The notes below the pieces were generated by a model that was given only the letters and a program-made list of their open reading frames with translations, was not told where the DNA came from and searched no databases. Position numbers and translations under genes: made by a program. This document shows positions 51,378 to 64,000 of a stretch of 64,000 bases of DNA, piece after piece. Position 1 is the first letter of the stretch; the number at the start of each line of letters is the position of its first letter. This DNA is from Brugia malayi (Eukaryota; Nematoda; Chromadorea; Rhabditida; Onchocercidae): the NCBI RefSeq assembly GCF_000002995.4, contig NW_025062475.1, positions 6,700,187-6,764,186 of the forward strand, read 5' to 3'.

Positions 51378-54300
51378 ATATTGCCTTTAAAAGTTAAGGG
51401 AACAACTTGAATTACTAATATTCTGTTATCTTTAAGTTATTAAAACAAAATTTATTTCTGTCTAGAATAAGTGTTATCTTTTTAGGTGCTTTTCTTTGAT
51501 ATCGTTCATTTTCTTTTTCACTAATTTCAAAATTTTTCTATAGCGGTAAATGATTCCAATTAGCAATGTCAACTTTATAAATTCCTATAAGTGCTAGGTG
51601 CCAGAATGCCTTTTCTCAGTAGGTAAAGTGTCACATAGGTATTCTTACCGCTTAATCATAAAATCTCCAAACAGAAATGTGATTCATCTCTAAGAGAATT
51701 TTTCAATGAAGTTGAATATCCGTTATGTTTATATCATTTTGAAAACTTGATGTTGTCTCATCGAATTTGTAAATAATGCAAACAAAACTCTAAGATTTAA
51801 GTGATGTCCATCAATTATATTCTTGGAAGATGGAATGTCTGGAAATGAGTACGATTTTTCCAAAATGCTTCATTCCTGTCTAATCTCTGATCGATTATTA
51901 AATTCCTAAAGACTTTTTGTGATTATGGATGTGTTAGGAAATAAACAGTACTCAGATTTTTTTAATTAAAAAATGCTCAGAAATGATTGGAACTGATTTG
52001 GAAATGACTTCATTACTTTGAAAAAAATTCAGAAATGGAACATTTTCGTCTTCAAGTTGAATCGAATTTGAAAGAAATCATCTGCAATGATTGAATTTCA
52101 TATTCTGGGAAATTAATCAACATTTAGTCGATTATCAATTGTTTCGACGACACGAATATAGCGCTGTTTTTCTATATCGTTTGTTGTATGATATCATGTT
52201 GTCAAGTTTCTGTTTTGTTTGTTGGATTAAGTGAAGTGGAAGAATTATATACTTCAAGTGGTAAATATCAATTACCCCAGTAATTTAAATATTATGAAAC
52301 ATTAAAAAGAAGAAAAAAACGAACTGTTGGGACAAACAGTATTTATATGACATTTATGAATTAAAATTTAAGGTACTTTAATGCTGGTATCAAAATTAAA
52401 TTTACAGCAGCTTATTCAATTAGCAGACAAAAAACAGTCAGAATTATACGTTTCTTCTTAAATCATAGGAAATATCATCAACTAACTCAGTAGGAGGTCA
52501 ATTTTTAGAAGAAGCAGGTGTAGTTCATACCATACATCTGCCATCTAATAAACGATCTAAGATCACCACCGATTTTATCAACCATCTCTCTCTCAATGAA
52601 AAGGTTCTCAAGAACATTACCAAAAATTTTGTAATAAAATTGATTAAATATTACTGTATTTTCCATCTGATCCAGAATAGCTATGGAAGAAACTGGTCAC
52701 TCTCTATTTGCTCTCTTGTTTTCTAACGGTATAAACACAATTGTTGGATTTAAACAAGTTAAACTAAAATTCGAATTTGAAACACAGTTTTATTGATTTT
52801 TTTAAAACCATTTTTATTGATTCTGTAACACAGTATAATCTGCAAATTTCATTTTGAGCTTTGAATTTCGATCGCTTCATCTTATTTCACAATTAGTTTT
52901 ATTAGTTGGTATCTACATTCATGCCATGCTAATTGAAAATTAAACAAAATTTTAATTTTTGAAATACACTTTGTTGCTATTATTACTTCTTAAATGAAAA
53001 ACATAAATTAAATGAAATTAAAACAAAACAAAAAATATATAAAAGCCATTTTACTCGCTTTACCTTAAACAGATTGATTTGAAAATGAAATAGTTATCCA
53101 TGCATAAACTCCCATGATCACCACTAAAAAAATGTCGTTCTCCTCCGAATTTTTCTCATGAATGACTGCACAACCTTTCATTATTCAAATTCTAAAATAT
53201 GAAATTTTTGAAGTGCGAAAATTGCAATAATCAAATTACATCTCTTTTCACATTCTACTGTCTTTTATCAAGTATTTACTGAAAATTCAGTTGTTTCATT
53301 ATTGCCTTTCTATTTTATTCTGCATCATTTGCCACTATCAACAAATGTAAATTCACAAACAGTTTAAGCTATACTTATACTCACAACAAAGTTCAAAGGT
53401 TACTGTACTATTTTTCTCTTCCTTTCCCCAGCCCAACTGAAGCACTGTGTTTGTTCAGTTAAAAAATCTATATTGTTTGCATTTATTCCCACTTATCAAT
53501 TACTGTTAATTTCACTGCAGCTATCTTCCTTCTTACCAGTTTGATTTATTAATTTCATTTCAAAATTTCTATAAATTGAATATGAATTTAACCTAACCTG
53601 TACAGATCATAACTCATTAGTTATTAGAAAAAGATATCTGTCTGAGAAAATGGTAAGGATTGCATTTTATCGCTGATATGCACAGACATATGCATGTGAG
53701 CTCAATTTTACTGTAGAGCGTATATTTTCAAGAAATTCTGGTAAAAAGTACTTCAAATTTTGGTAGCCAACCATCCATAGCTTCTGGGATTTTTATTGAT
53801 TGCTTAGAAATCTACTGTCTTTCATTCCTACTTATTCCACATTGTTATAATTTCTTCAGCTTCAAAAACTAAAGCATTTGATTCTGTAAATGAATTAGTT
53901 CTTATTTGAAAGCAGTACTGAGAAAGTGGAACAGGTGATGTGATGGTGACGGCTGTTCACTATTCAATTGTTAAAATTTTATTCAAAGTCATATTTTATT
54001 AAATTTTGTTTGACTTTACCTTCAAAACTGATTGATGAACCTTTTTGCTAAAATTCTTTTCTTCTTAGTTGTTACATATTAATTTCAGTAAGAAATAGAA
54101 AAATTGAAACGGTAAATAATAATTTTAACGTTTGTTCCAATACTTCATACTACTATCGCAGCAGTGTAATTCATTTTTTGTTGCTAAAAGATCTAAATTA
54201 TAGTTTCTAATTTATAAATTTGGCAGTAAGCAGCAAAATTTTATGTTTTCCGCAGCGATGGATGACTGAGTTGTACTGCGTTGCTTTGTTACATTTATTT

Positions 54301-57300
54301 CTTCAAAAAATTATTTTCCATTGTTAACAAGTAAGGAACAATCTTTTCTAGAAAAGTAAAAAGTAAGTAGCATTCAGTAATATGCTATCAGACTGTTCCC
54401 ATTATACTCATTTCAGATCAAAACACAAGTAGGACATGAGAAGTATTATAATAATCAATCTTATTTCACTATTTTCTGAATTCATCTTTCATCTGTAATT
54501 TTCATGGTCATCAGTAGAATTCTTGATTGAAATTTGCTATAAAGATATTTTTGTAAATTAATATTATAATAATTCGTAAAAATTTGCTTACCAGAAAATC
54601 AAAAGGATGGACAGCTCGAACGACAATCAAGTTTTCTACTTTACCTTCTCATCGACATGATCGCATAGTTCTTCCCCATTGTTTCAAGTTATTTTATGCT
54701 ACCAGAAATTAAACCATCAATGGTATGCTTTGATTACTAACAAGCAAGTAATCAATATCACACCGATAAACAATACGATAAAAGAGACACGAGACGGAGA
54801 AAGAAAGCAAATATTTCAATTCGTTTGCTTTGGTGTTATGATAGCATCGATGATCAGTCGATCGGTTCAAAAAGAAAAGCGAATGATCATTTCTCGAACA
54901 AACAGCATACTTTATGCGTGAGGCAAAAAGAAAAACACTGCGAGAAATGTCTTTTTATCGAGAGTCATTGCCTTTTTCTTCTTACCACTCAAAACTGTTT
55001 TTTTGTCCAACTGGAAATTGACATAGCTAAAAAGAAAGAAATATTTGTTTGATGAATTTATTGATTGATTAATTAATTAATTAAGCAATTAATGAATTGT
55101 CTCAAATCATTTTACTATTATATCATATTGCCATTTCTAGGCATTATAATGTATCAATCAAAGAATCAAGCATTTTCTGTTACAAATACTGAAATATGAG
55201 CAAATCTGTTGCTATTGTGCTTTCAAATCATTTCAACTTCTTCTCACTTCGTATAACTCCGAAATGTCCCTCCCTCTCTTTCTCTCAAACCGAATGAGGA
55301 CAATTGAATTAAACGATTTTACAATTACATTGTTTTTTTTTCTTATATAAATTTGTAATTTCAGATCATAGACAATTACGATATTAAAGTTACCTCTTCG
55401 TTTTATACCATCTCATTGATTATTATTCTGTCTAGATTCAGGCAAAAACGAATTTTGGAATCAATTAATCAGTTGGTATTTAAATATACTCTTTATTGAT
55501 CTTTGCATCCAAATCACTTTCCACATGTTCATCATCAATTTCCTACCTTTTCTGCCAATTGTCCCAGTTTTAATAAGTTCGTTTCAGACAAATGTAAGGC
55601 TTCCGAGGTTGAGGCAGAAACTTCAGAAGTGCTCCTATTAAAAATCTTTATTGCTTAATAATTGAAGATATGTAATGGACAATGTCATTAATAGCATAAA
55701 TGTGCAATGATGAATCAGCTACAACTGTGTGACGTGACTGTATGGTGACAATGGTGACGTGGAAGCATAGATGAAAGTGTCGCACATAGGACTAATAGAT
55801 ATGATTTAATGAGATGATATCTGATACTGTTTGCCCAGTGGAAATAGTACGACATACAGTGGCTACAGCAGAGGTGATAGCCATCACTGCAGCGAGTGGA
55901 CAGTTATTTCTGTCAGACCTTTCCTTCCTTTCTTATCCTTTGTTTTCAGTGAGCCTAAATTCTTTATTACCTCTCTCTCACTTAGTATAATCAATAGACT
56001 GCTGATTCATTAGAATTTCTCCTTAATTAGTTATTCCTTCTGAATTCTACCTCAAAAGTAATCATACATCTCATTACTGATGTTCCGCTTTCAGGATATA
56101 ACGTATTAATTTACGAACTTTCTGCTCATTTTTGAGAAGAAGTTTCTTATTTTATTCTAATGTAAATTGCTGATCTTGTTTACACATTAAACATTTCAAT
56201 ATAATATGTGTAACATGTTCATACTTACATTTAGCCCAAGTGGATATGCGTTTATCAGATCGTTTCAAAGTTTGAAGACTTGCGACGAAATTTGAAGAAT
56301 AATCAAAATAAACGTTGTATCAATCGCTAAAAAATTATTGTTAAACCGTGCTTCTCATTCGGATGATTTAAATATTTCAGTTTATGTAAAAGAATTCTTT
56401 TTATCCTTCCTATAGTTTCATAGATTCTGAGGCGAATGATTTCTTAAACATCCTGGTCTTTATTATTAAAATCATTGGGAATGAAAAGCATGAAAGAGTT
56501 TTCTGGCTCAAGCAAATTTGAACTTTAAAAAGTACGAATTAAACAAATTAAAACTGCAAAATTAAAATTTTTAGCCCTCATATTTTCATATTATTATTCT
56601 TACTGAGAATTTTTCCTAAGTTTCTACATTTAGCAAAAAAATTTGAAAAAAAGGGAAGTGTTGAAGAAACTTGATTAGAACATCGCTTTTGAGATTTCCA
56701 CAGACTTATTCAACAACTAGATAAGTTTATCGAACAAATATCAACTAAACTAACAAATATTTAGCTCGGCATTTCATTTGGGAAGAGAAAAGTTATATTT
56801 CTCAAGTTTTTTGAAAAGAGACTAAAATAATTCTTCAAACATACCGGTTTTTTTTTAAAAGAGAAGATGTGCTCTGAGAAGTGATATCAACCCACTTTAT
56901 TGATTATACCATTTTTCTTTTTCAGTTTGATTGTTTTTGTTGATGAGTTTAAACTACACCAATTCTATACTGTCCACATCAATAGATTTACCATTATTTT
57001 CGTCTACATTATGATTTACATTTTGCTGCAGCTGCGTGCATGCCATATATCACGATGGATTCACGCCAACAAACTCAAAGTTCTACCACGTGTGTGGTTA
57101 TACTTTTTTTTTGACGCTGACTTGAGACGTTAGTAGTATGCGGGGAAATTTAATAAGCATATAGTTACGATGAGATGAATCCCGATTCAGGTTAAGTAAA
57201 AATGATAAGCGCAAGGTCTTTTCAAGTTTCACTTTCCAGCTTAAGTATACATTCTTTCATTCAAATTTGCTAAATCCATAGGAACTAATCAACGTGTCAA

Positions 57301-60300
57301 CAATAACCCACCTTTTATATCTACTACAAATATTTTGTGGATATGTAGCAATAAGTGATTTTTTTATTACATGAAATTGACATAGATATAGAAAACATTC
57401 GACAAATAAATTATCTGATAGCAATAAGTTTTTTATTGGTGAAACTGATTATCATTTCTACAGATGGCCATGACCAGATAAAATGATATGACAGAGGTCC
57501 GGTCATTCTAACGACAGAAGTTGGTGACGTGTGTTCTATCAGTTGAATTAACGATTACTTCATTATTTTGTTTTGCTCCATAATCTCTTTTTTTTTTTTT
57601 TTTTTTGTTATTAATTTAGTACTTTACTTTTCAAGACTTTTTTTACTTTTCGATAAAAGAAGAAACAACCATTTGAATTTCAATCTTTGCCCATGCATCT
57701 AATTTTGCACTTTGACAAAAACTTTACGCTTGGATCCAAAATCTCGTTATTCACAATTCTAAATTATGAGACTTTGAGTGAAAATTTACCATCTCTTTCC
57801 TTTCCATTCTTCCTGAATTTATCCCTCTAAATATTCCTATCTTTTTCCTTGTCCTTCTAGTGGTTAATTGATTTGATCGATTCGGATAAAATTGATGAGA
57901 ATCATGCAGATAATTTGAAACAGTTCGCTTTGTCCTTGAAAATTTCATACATTTGTTGAGATGACACGTAACCAATAGCCATAAGATTGATGATATTTTA
58001 TTGGCTGCTCATTTGATTGTCTGCTTTCCTTTAATTTTTAAATCTTTTATCAGTCATTTTTCCATTCTTTCCATTCATTCATTTATGAAAATTTAAATCC
58101 ATAAACTATCATTTTACTGTTATTTGTATTTGATCAGCTTGGTTATTAAAGTTCATACATCTCAAAAACAGACGTGTTAACAAACTTTCTAGAGTATTAC
58201 TTATTTATTTGCATTTGATTAGTTATTCAATACAAGCAGTCTTAAATAGTTTTGGTTAAATGGTTAGTTAATTCAGTTATTTATTTAGTAAAAAACCACT
58301 TGACAAAAGCAATGATCCGTTAGTATACTGCTGAAATTTCTTCAAATTCTTTCAATCGTTATAAGAGAGAGATTTTATGAGTTGCTTTTATATTTGAACA
58401 ATTTTTCAAGTAATGTCAGTATAATTGTAATCATTCGATGATGTCATCAAATTCCCGATTGTTGTCCTTTCCAAATAGCACTGCAGAAATGGCCAGTTCT
58501 CCACTTAATAGTATTTTTTTGGTGACAAGAAGTAAAATTAGCTAACTTTATCTATTTCACACGGGACTTCAACTTTTGAAGTTGAGCGAATTAGTTTTAT
58601 TGAAAATTAGTTTTGCTTTCTGAAGTTACATCCATTCTTTTGATTATAATTTCTAACGGGATGAATAATTATTGGCTATTATCAGAATAAATGAAATTGT
58701 TTGTGTGTTTATAAATAGCAAATTCTGAAAGACTCAAAAACTTGAACGAATTTGTTTCCTATCAAAGAAAGAAACTTTGAATAATGTAAAAAGTACTGAT
58801 GGGAGTTTGTTGTCATCCTCTAACCTTTTGTATACATCTCTTCATGTCCAAATTCTTCTGCAGATTTCAAGGTCATTGGAATACAAGAAGATCGGAGGGA
58901 AGGTGGCTAGATTGTGTACAGTGAAATATCGAAAAGCTAACAAAAGTTATTGGGTCCAGCAATTTTTGCTACGTAATGTTTTGTTCTCGAAAAATCTGAC
59001 TTTTTTGAGAAGTTTAGAAAGAATTTTTTCAAAGAAAAATTTCAATTATTTTAACTGACAATAAAATAGAAGCACTGCAAAGGGAAACGAAAGCTATAAT
59101 CGTTTGCATATACATACACATAAATAAACCTAATGCATTGAAACCATTTGACAAGCACACAAATTCACATTCATTGTTTCCAATTTTGTAAAGCACACTT
59201 TAAAGGCAAATAGTGCAACTATCATAACTAATCTTTTATCATTAACAATGTTTTTTTTTTTTTTTCAGGACCTCAGATAAATATATCCTTCAGGCGCAAA
59301 AAAGAATATCGGAGGGTGGTGCAAAATCCCAAGCAAATTTCTCTCTTTTTATCAGATTGATTTATTAAGTCTTTAATACTTTGCAGTAGCTAACTCGGAA
59401 TGCTTTCTATCGAACATTCTTCTTCGATTATTTCTTCCTCTGAATAGTTAGAAGGTGACTGTTAGAAAGTTAAAAAGAAATTGTGATCAGTATTAACTTT
59501 GATAACAATAAAAACTAATATTTCAATACTAACATAAGCCACTTACAACTCAATCCAATCAGTATCTTTGAGTAGAAGTGTGATCACAATCAGTTGATCA
59601 TACATGTCCAATGTCTATCACGTGATTATCCATACTTCTCTTGATAGGAAAGAAGAAAAGATAAGAAGGTAGCATATCAGATGATTAGTTGACCTATAGA
59701 ACATTTCATACCAACAAACCATATTTGAGAAAATGAAAGTAATAAAAACGATGAATACTAGTGTTAATGGGAGAAGAGCAACAGAAAAAAATGGAAAAGG
59801 GCTCATTGATCTGTCATACATTTCTACAGAGCAGTTTTCAGTCTCGACGCATCTGCTTCTATTAATTTCTTTCTATTTTCAACGTTGAATACCATATTTT
59901 CCCGCACTTCTACTACTATTGCACATACATTGCATGTTCATTGTCTGCTGAACTTTAAAATATCTGAGAATGCTGGCGAAAGCACAAATTTTTGAAGAAT
60001 TTCAAAGTTTTTGAAAAGGTTATTTTAATACAGAAAAGCCATTTTATTGTTTCTGTATTATACACAATGAATGCATGGTATGCTATAAAAAAAATTGCTA
60101 TCATTTAGAGTTTTATTGATTTTGATTTCATTCATTTCTTTACTTTTCTGTTCTGAATTGCTCTAATTTTTAAAAATTAAAATTGTGTTTATCCATCATT
60201 AGTAGTTGTCCAGTCGATTAGCATAGAATTTATTGATTATCTTAAGGGAGAAAAATTTATTGACCCTTATCTTTTTAAGGCTGCTAAATCTCATTATGAC

Positions 60301-62639
60301 ACTGAAAGCTAATTATGATTCTAGACAGTATTAGCTAACTATGTTTCCGCATGGTATTTATCACCTCACGAATTTTCCGGGGTATTCAAGATATCATTTC
60401 TGTTTGATGGTTTTTATATGAAATTGTATGAAATCATAAACAACGATTTACTATTTAATGTGCTACAAAAACACCAGCTCTATCCCTACTACCAAATGGT
60501 TCTATCGTAAATCAACGCGGATTGTGATTGTACTTCTGCACTTGGTATGTCTGATGGAAACACGTAACAGTCTACTACCATTAACATATTATGCTATTTC
60601 AAACTTACAAACAGCTTTGGGAACCGAACATTTCGATCATAACTATCGGATGATTGATAGTTAGAAGAGGAATTGAACCCTTTTCCAATGTCATTATCTA
60701 AATGTCGTGCATATATATTGTGAAAGTTTATTACGGAATAATATTAAATGTCAAATCCGGTTGCTAATACTGATAGAATTATAATGAATCCGATTCAATA
60801 GCATATTGAAATGTGACACCAGAATTATATCGACTCTTTTCCATTCAACCACACTGTTACATAATTTTTTTGTGGTCAATAACACTAGTAGCGTTGCATT
60901 AACTGCGATATGTCTCTACGACATTCTCATTTTATTAAAATATCAATTTCTGTTCAGATTATTTTCTTATTGGTTTATACTTTTCTTTCAAAAAAATGCT
61001 TAAAAAGGAAAATGTAAAAATAGTGTAAAGAAGAAATATACGATTCACAAAAATATTAAATCCAAATAATTAAATTCTATGACAAATTGAATGTTGCTTA
61101 TTACAGTATGTTTTATATTTAAATTAAATTGCTAACTTCTCTGCCTTTTTATTTGATCTTTGCCTTTTATGTTTGAATAAAATCAAATTTCGTGTCATTT
61201 TTAAGGAGAGGATAGTGATAACAAAAAGAAAAGAGACTGGTAATCAAATTACTCAAAGAAAAATCAATAAAAAACTTCAACATACGCTGTAAGTGAAACA
61301 CAGTACTGTAAAAGAATTTACTAACAGATTATTAAAGATTTTTTTTGAAAAAAAAATCTTATAATGATTGAAAAAAGTAATAAAAGTTATGAAATGAGTG
61401 ATTAGAGCATTTGTGAATAAGAAAGGCCGAGCAGAAACTTCGATTGACTAATCTTTTTCCTGAAATTTCTCAACTATCAGTAATCTTAGCGAAAGAAAAA
61501 ATTTGCAAACAATAAAATTTTCATTTTTTGAATTCGCCTGTTGAATACAAATTTTCATTATTTCATATCTTCAAAACATTTACAAAGAAAGTTTTCAAAA
61601 TCTGTTTATTTGCATTTATTAAATTCTTTAAATTTCAAAATGGAATGTGTCATTCAATTGAAAAAATGAATATAATAGATTAAATCTGCAATCATTTTGT
61701 AAAACCCCTAAACAACAATGAACAACTAACAATGCATTACAAGGAATCTAAAGAAAATTGTAACTTTACCGGTGATTTAAACAAATAACTTTTCATTTTA
61801 ATGTCATTTTAATAGTAGCATTAATTCCCTTTTAATAATAATAATATTAATTTAATTTGTCATTCAGTAGTAATATTAAACTATTGATAAGGAAATTTAT
61901 TGTCTACTACTATAGTTTTATAGTTTCCAATATTTCTTTTATGCAATTGAGCATCACAAAGTTTCAATTTGTTCTGTTGATGTATTCAATCATCATGCCG
62001 CCATATTTGCAGTGTATTCGAAATGATAAGAATTTGATAGAAGCAATAGAAAAGAATAAGTGATCACTGTCAAGAAAAGATTATTCATTAAAATAAGTCA
62101 GGTAACTTTTCCTTAATAATTTGTTTATTCATTATCGAATCTAACGAGTAATTAGATTAAAGGATGAAAGAAAGGTAAATTAAGAGAGAAATTTTTTTGT
62201 GAAATGTGTACTATTCTTTACTAAACAACCAAACTAAGCAGTTCACTCTTCTACGAATTCAGTGTCAATTGCCCTTTTTATTGATTATAACTTCATTGGG
62301 ATTATTAAATGAAAATGTCAATTGTAATTAATATCACATGTTTGAATCCATACTTGATTCCAGTGGGAACTATCCTCGGATAAGTTTGCAATAGTTTTGA
62401 ATGTAACTTTAAAAAGAGCACAAATAAGCTTTTGCTCTTCGTTTAAAGCATTGTTTTTTCGATTTTACCAAAAATATATTGGACTTAAGTTACATTCCTT
62501 AACAAAAAATGTCTATGACCAATCTAAAAGTTTTAACTACCTAACTTCAACTAAATCATCAACTTGTAATTTCATATTTAAGTTTTCAAATTCTTTTCAT
62601 TCACAGAATTTGCAGGCAAAGTATTAACAAACCAATTGT
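51378..62639. other. Gene-poor stretch of about 11 kb
   Basis: This is very AT-rich, with T runs (57588-57606, 59251-59265) and TTAA-rich patches near 55060-55090. No exon chain could be built. One short candidate exon at 55842-55876 is listed separately. The open frame at 58777-59058 has no splice context and no domain. The region could be intergenic, or introns and 5' untranslated region of the gene whose possible first coding exon lies at 62640. Confidence 0.5.
55842..55876 (+). other. Weak candidate small exon
   Basis: A GC-richer island stands out from its flanks. TTTGCCCAG precedes 55842 and AGAG then gtgata follows 55876, giving a possible 35-nt exon encoding SGNSTTYSGYSR. The frame also stays open past the donor for another 45 or so codons. 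With no neighbouring exon in phase this remains a guess. Confidence 0.2.
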
Positions 62640-62708
62640 ATGGCTATGAAATATGAAGAAAGAGGCAGTCCATTCTGGGAGGCTGATTGCTACCTGCAGA
62701 AAGCACAG
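62640..62708 (+). CDS. Candidate first coding exon of a gene leaving the window
   Basis: The exon starts ATGGCTATG and ends CAG before a consensus donor, gtaagt. It gives 23 codons in phase 0, beginning MAMKYEERGSPFWEAD and ending YLQKAQ. Base composition is clearly less AT-rich than the surroundings, and the residue mix (acidic, aromatic, one Cys) looks like protein rather than AT noise. Upstream, a TTTGCAG acceptor (ending 62615) and a CATTCACAG acceptor (ending 62605) would leave a short untranslated leader. The frame is closed by a stop just before the ATG, which supports this Met as the start. No following exon was identified in the remaining 1.3 kb. I do not recognise the protein. Confidence 0.4.
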
Positions 62709-62763
62709 GTAAGTGGTACCCGTGCACTCTCATCCGTTCACGTTCAATATAAAGTAAACAAAT

Positions 62764-62801
62764 CCTCTCTCTCTCTCCCCCTCTCTCTCTCATCCACTTC
62801 C
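62764..62801. repeat. CT-rich (polypyrimidine) tract
   Basis: Runs of CTCTCT broken by CCCC, on the plus strand, about 55 bases after the candidate donor. It is the strand complement in style of the GA tract at 62936-62989. Confidence 0.9.
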
Positions 62802-62935
62802 TCCTATTATTCATTCTATTGTGATATGAATGAATCTGCAATGCATATTGTATCGCTTGAAACTGTCCATTTTCCACCGAAATTTGAAAAATTAGAGGAA
62901 ACGATTAGCTGTTATTGTGCATTGACGAATACAAA

Positions 62936-62989
62936 AGGAAGAGAAAAAGGGAGAGAAAGGGAGAGGAGGAGGAGAGGGAGAGACGGAGG
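62936..62989. repeat. GA-rich (polypurine) tract
   Basis: An almost pure A/G stretch of over 50 bases, GGGAGAG-like, on the plus strand. Together with the CT tract it forms an inverted pair that could fold as a hairpin in RNA or form a triplex in DNA. Confidence 0.9.
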
Positions 62990-63067
62990 TGTAAAATGAG
63001 TGACAATGCACAGAAATGAACAAACTCTGCCAGCGTCGCTCTCAGCGCTGATCCACTCTAAATTCTC

Positions 63068-63136
63068 TGTACGTGTTTACGTCTGTGAATCTGTATACGT
63101 GTACGTGTGCATGTGTATACGTGTATATATGTGTAT
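63068..63136. repeat. Alternating purine-pyrimidine GT/TA tract
   Basis: An imperfect TACGTG / TGTGTATA alternation runs for about 70 bases, the type of sequence prone to Z-DNA and to length change. Confidence 0.75.
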
Positions 63137-64000
63137 AGGTTTTGTAGTCAAGTGCAGAAGCAATCATATTTGCATAATTATTTAATCAATTTCCATCCAT
63201 ATCATTGTGATGAATTTACCATTTCGTTTCCTACAAGTTCCGGAGCCGACGAGAGGTCTCACATAATCAAATAATAAAGGGTTAGTAGATCTATCTGCTG
63301 AGTGATACGGTCACATAACGATTTGACTATGAAATGGCACAATCTAATCTGAACTTAGCTACAGAATCGGATCCTCTTCTTTAAATTTCCTGAATGTCAT
63401 GGTTGAGCTCCAGAAAACCCTCTTAGCATATTGGTGATCAACGGATCTGAAGATCCTTTAATTAATCATACTGATCACAATTATAAATTATGGGTTATGT
63501 AAGAGAAGAATATTATCACTTAATTTCAAATGCTTTAAAATTTAAAACCGTCTAAATTAACCAGTCTGAGAAATTTGGCTGATTGTTTTTGTAATTGAAA
63601 ACTGTTTTTGATACATTTTCTGGCTTCTAACGGTTTGCAAGGAAATTTTTTTAAACGAAATGTTTGTTAACTTTACAGTAATAAATCATTTCAAAAACTA
63701 ATATAATTAAGCCAACTATTAATTTCCTTTTTTCATTTATTCAAAGATGGCAATAAATTTGAAATAGAGTTTGACCTCACTTTTTTTCACTGTTCATTCT
63801 GCTCATAAGATCAAATCATTACATAAACTGATTACCACACGCTGCGGTATCTCGACATTAGTTAGGGATAACTTATTCGGGGATAATCGAACTCCTTGAC
63901 ATTATCTTGGAAAATATATTTGAAAATATTTCTCTTAATGCAATTGAATCTCTGAGGAAACTATATTCTCATCAATATTAATTAGACAATTTTCCTAGCC

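Larger units (their letters stand above)
62709..64000. other. Probable intron or flank with simple-sequence tracts
   Basis: After the candidate donor come a CT tract, a GA tract and an alternating purine-pyrimidine GT/TA tract, then ordinary AT-rich DNA to the window end. Open frames in this interval (62640-62999 and 63000-63185 on +, 62644-62877 on -) are held open by those repeats. No exon is supported. Confidence 0.5.

Noticed and set aside
58777..59058. 93-codon plus-strand frame near a pyrimidine-rich acceptor-like site
   Set aside because: The acceptor-like TTTTTTCAG at about 59268 opens a frame that quickly stops, and no exon chain could be built.
1..64000. CRISPR arrays, tRNA or rRNA genes, transposase frames, bacterial endosymbiont insertions, viral genes
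   Set aside because: Looked for repeats with spacers, tRNA A/B boxes, transposase or polymerase-like frames and bacterial-style long ORFs; none was seen. A database search would be needed for degraded copies.

Overview
The window looks like nuclear DNA of a parasitic nematode, most likely a filarial or related clade III (spirurid) worm. It is strongly AT-rich. Genes are split by many short to medium introns with nematode-style acceptors (TTTCAG-like), and splice acceptors sit a few bases before several start codons, as expected for spliced-leader trans-splicing. The species call is an inference from gene structure and protein style; no species-specific repeat or spliced-leader gene was recognised. 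All gene models were joined by hand from splice sites, and every multi-exon model below keeps reading phase across all its introns.

Layout. 1-8457: no convincing protein gene, perhaps upstream exons or intron of the next gene. 8458-18921 (+): a 26-exon BAZ2-type chromatin protein (MBD/TAM, DDT, WHIM-like, two PHD fingers, bromodomain). 18922-22223: gene-free convergent spacer. 24343-22224 (-): a compact DBF4-type activator of CDC7 kinase. 26359-25428 (-): an unrecognised 192-residue protein. 27643-27282 (-): an unrecognised 101-residue protein with two membrane segments. 33448-29412 (-): mitochondrial complex I subunit NDUFA10 / NUO-4. 41185-35925 (-): a Q/S/T-rich MADF-BESS transcription factor. 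41542-42371: a CpG-richer divergent promoter region. 42372-44122 (+): an SRR1-domain protein. 44123-50042: gene-free. 50043-51308 (+): a secreted GILT-like thiol reductase. 51309-64000: very gene-poor, with one good candidate first coding exon at 62640-62708 that probably belongs to a plus-strand gene running out of the window.

The genes do not form one pathway. Two are chromatin or transcription regulators, one controls DNA replication, one is respiratory, and one is a secreted or lysosomal redox enzyme. No CRISPR, tRNA, rRNA, transposon or endosymbiont-derived segment was recognised. The most useful leads are the two unrecognised minus-strand genes, the odd features of the BAZ2 protein (GC-AG intron, second PHD finger, loss of a methyl-CpG arginine), and the orphan first exon near 62.6 kb.
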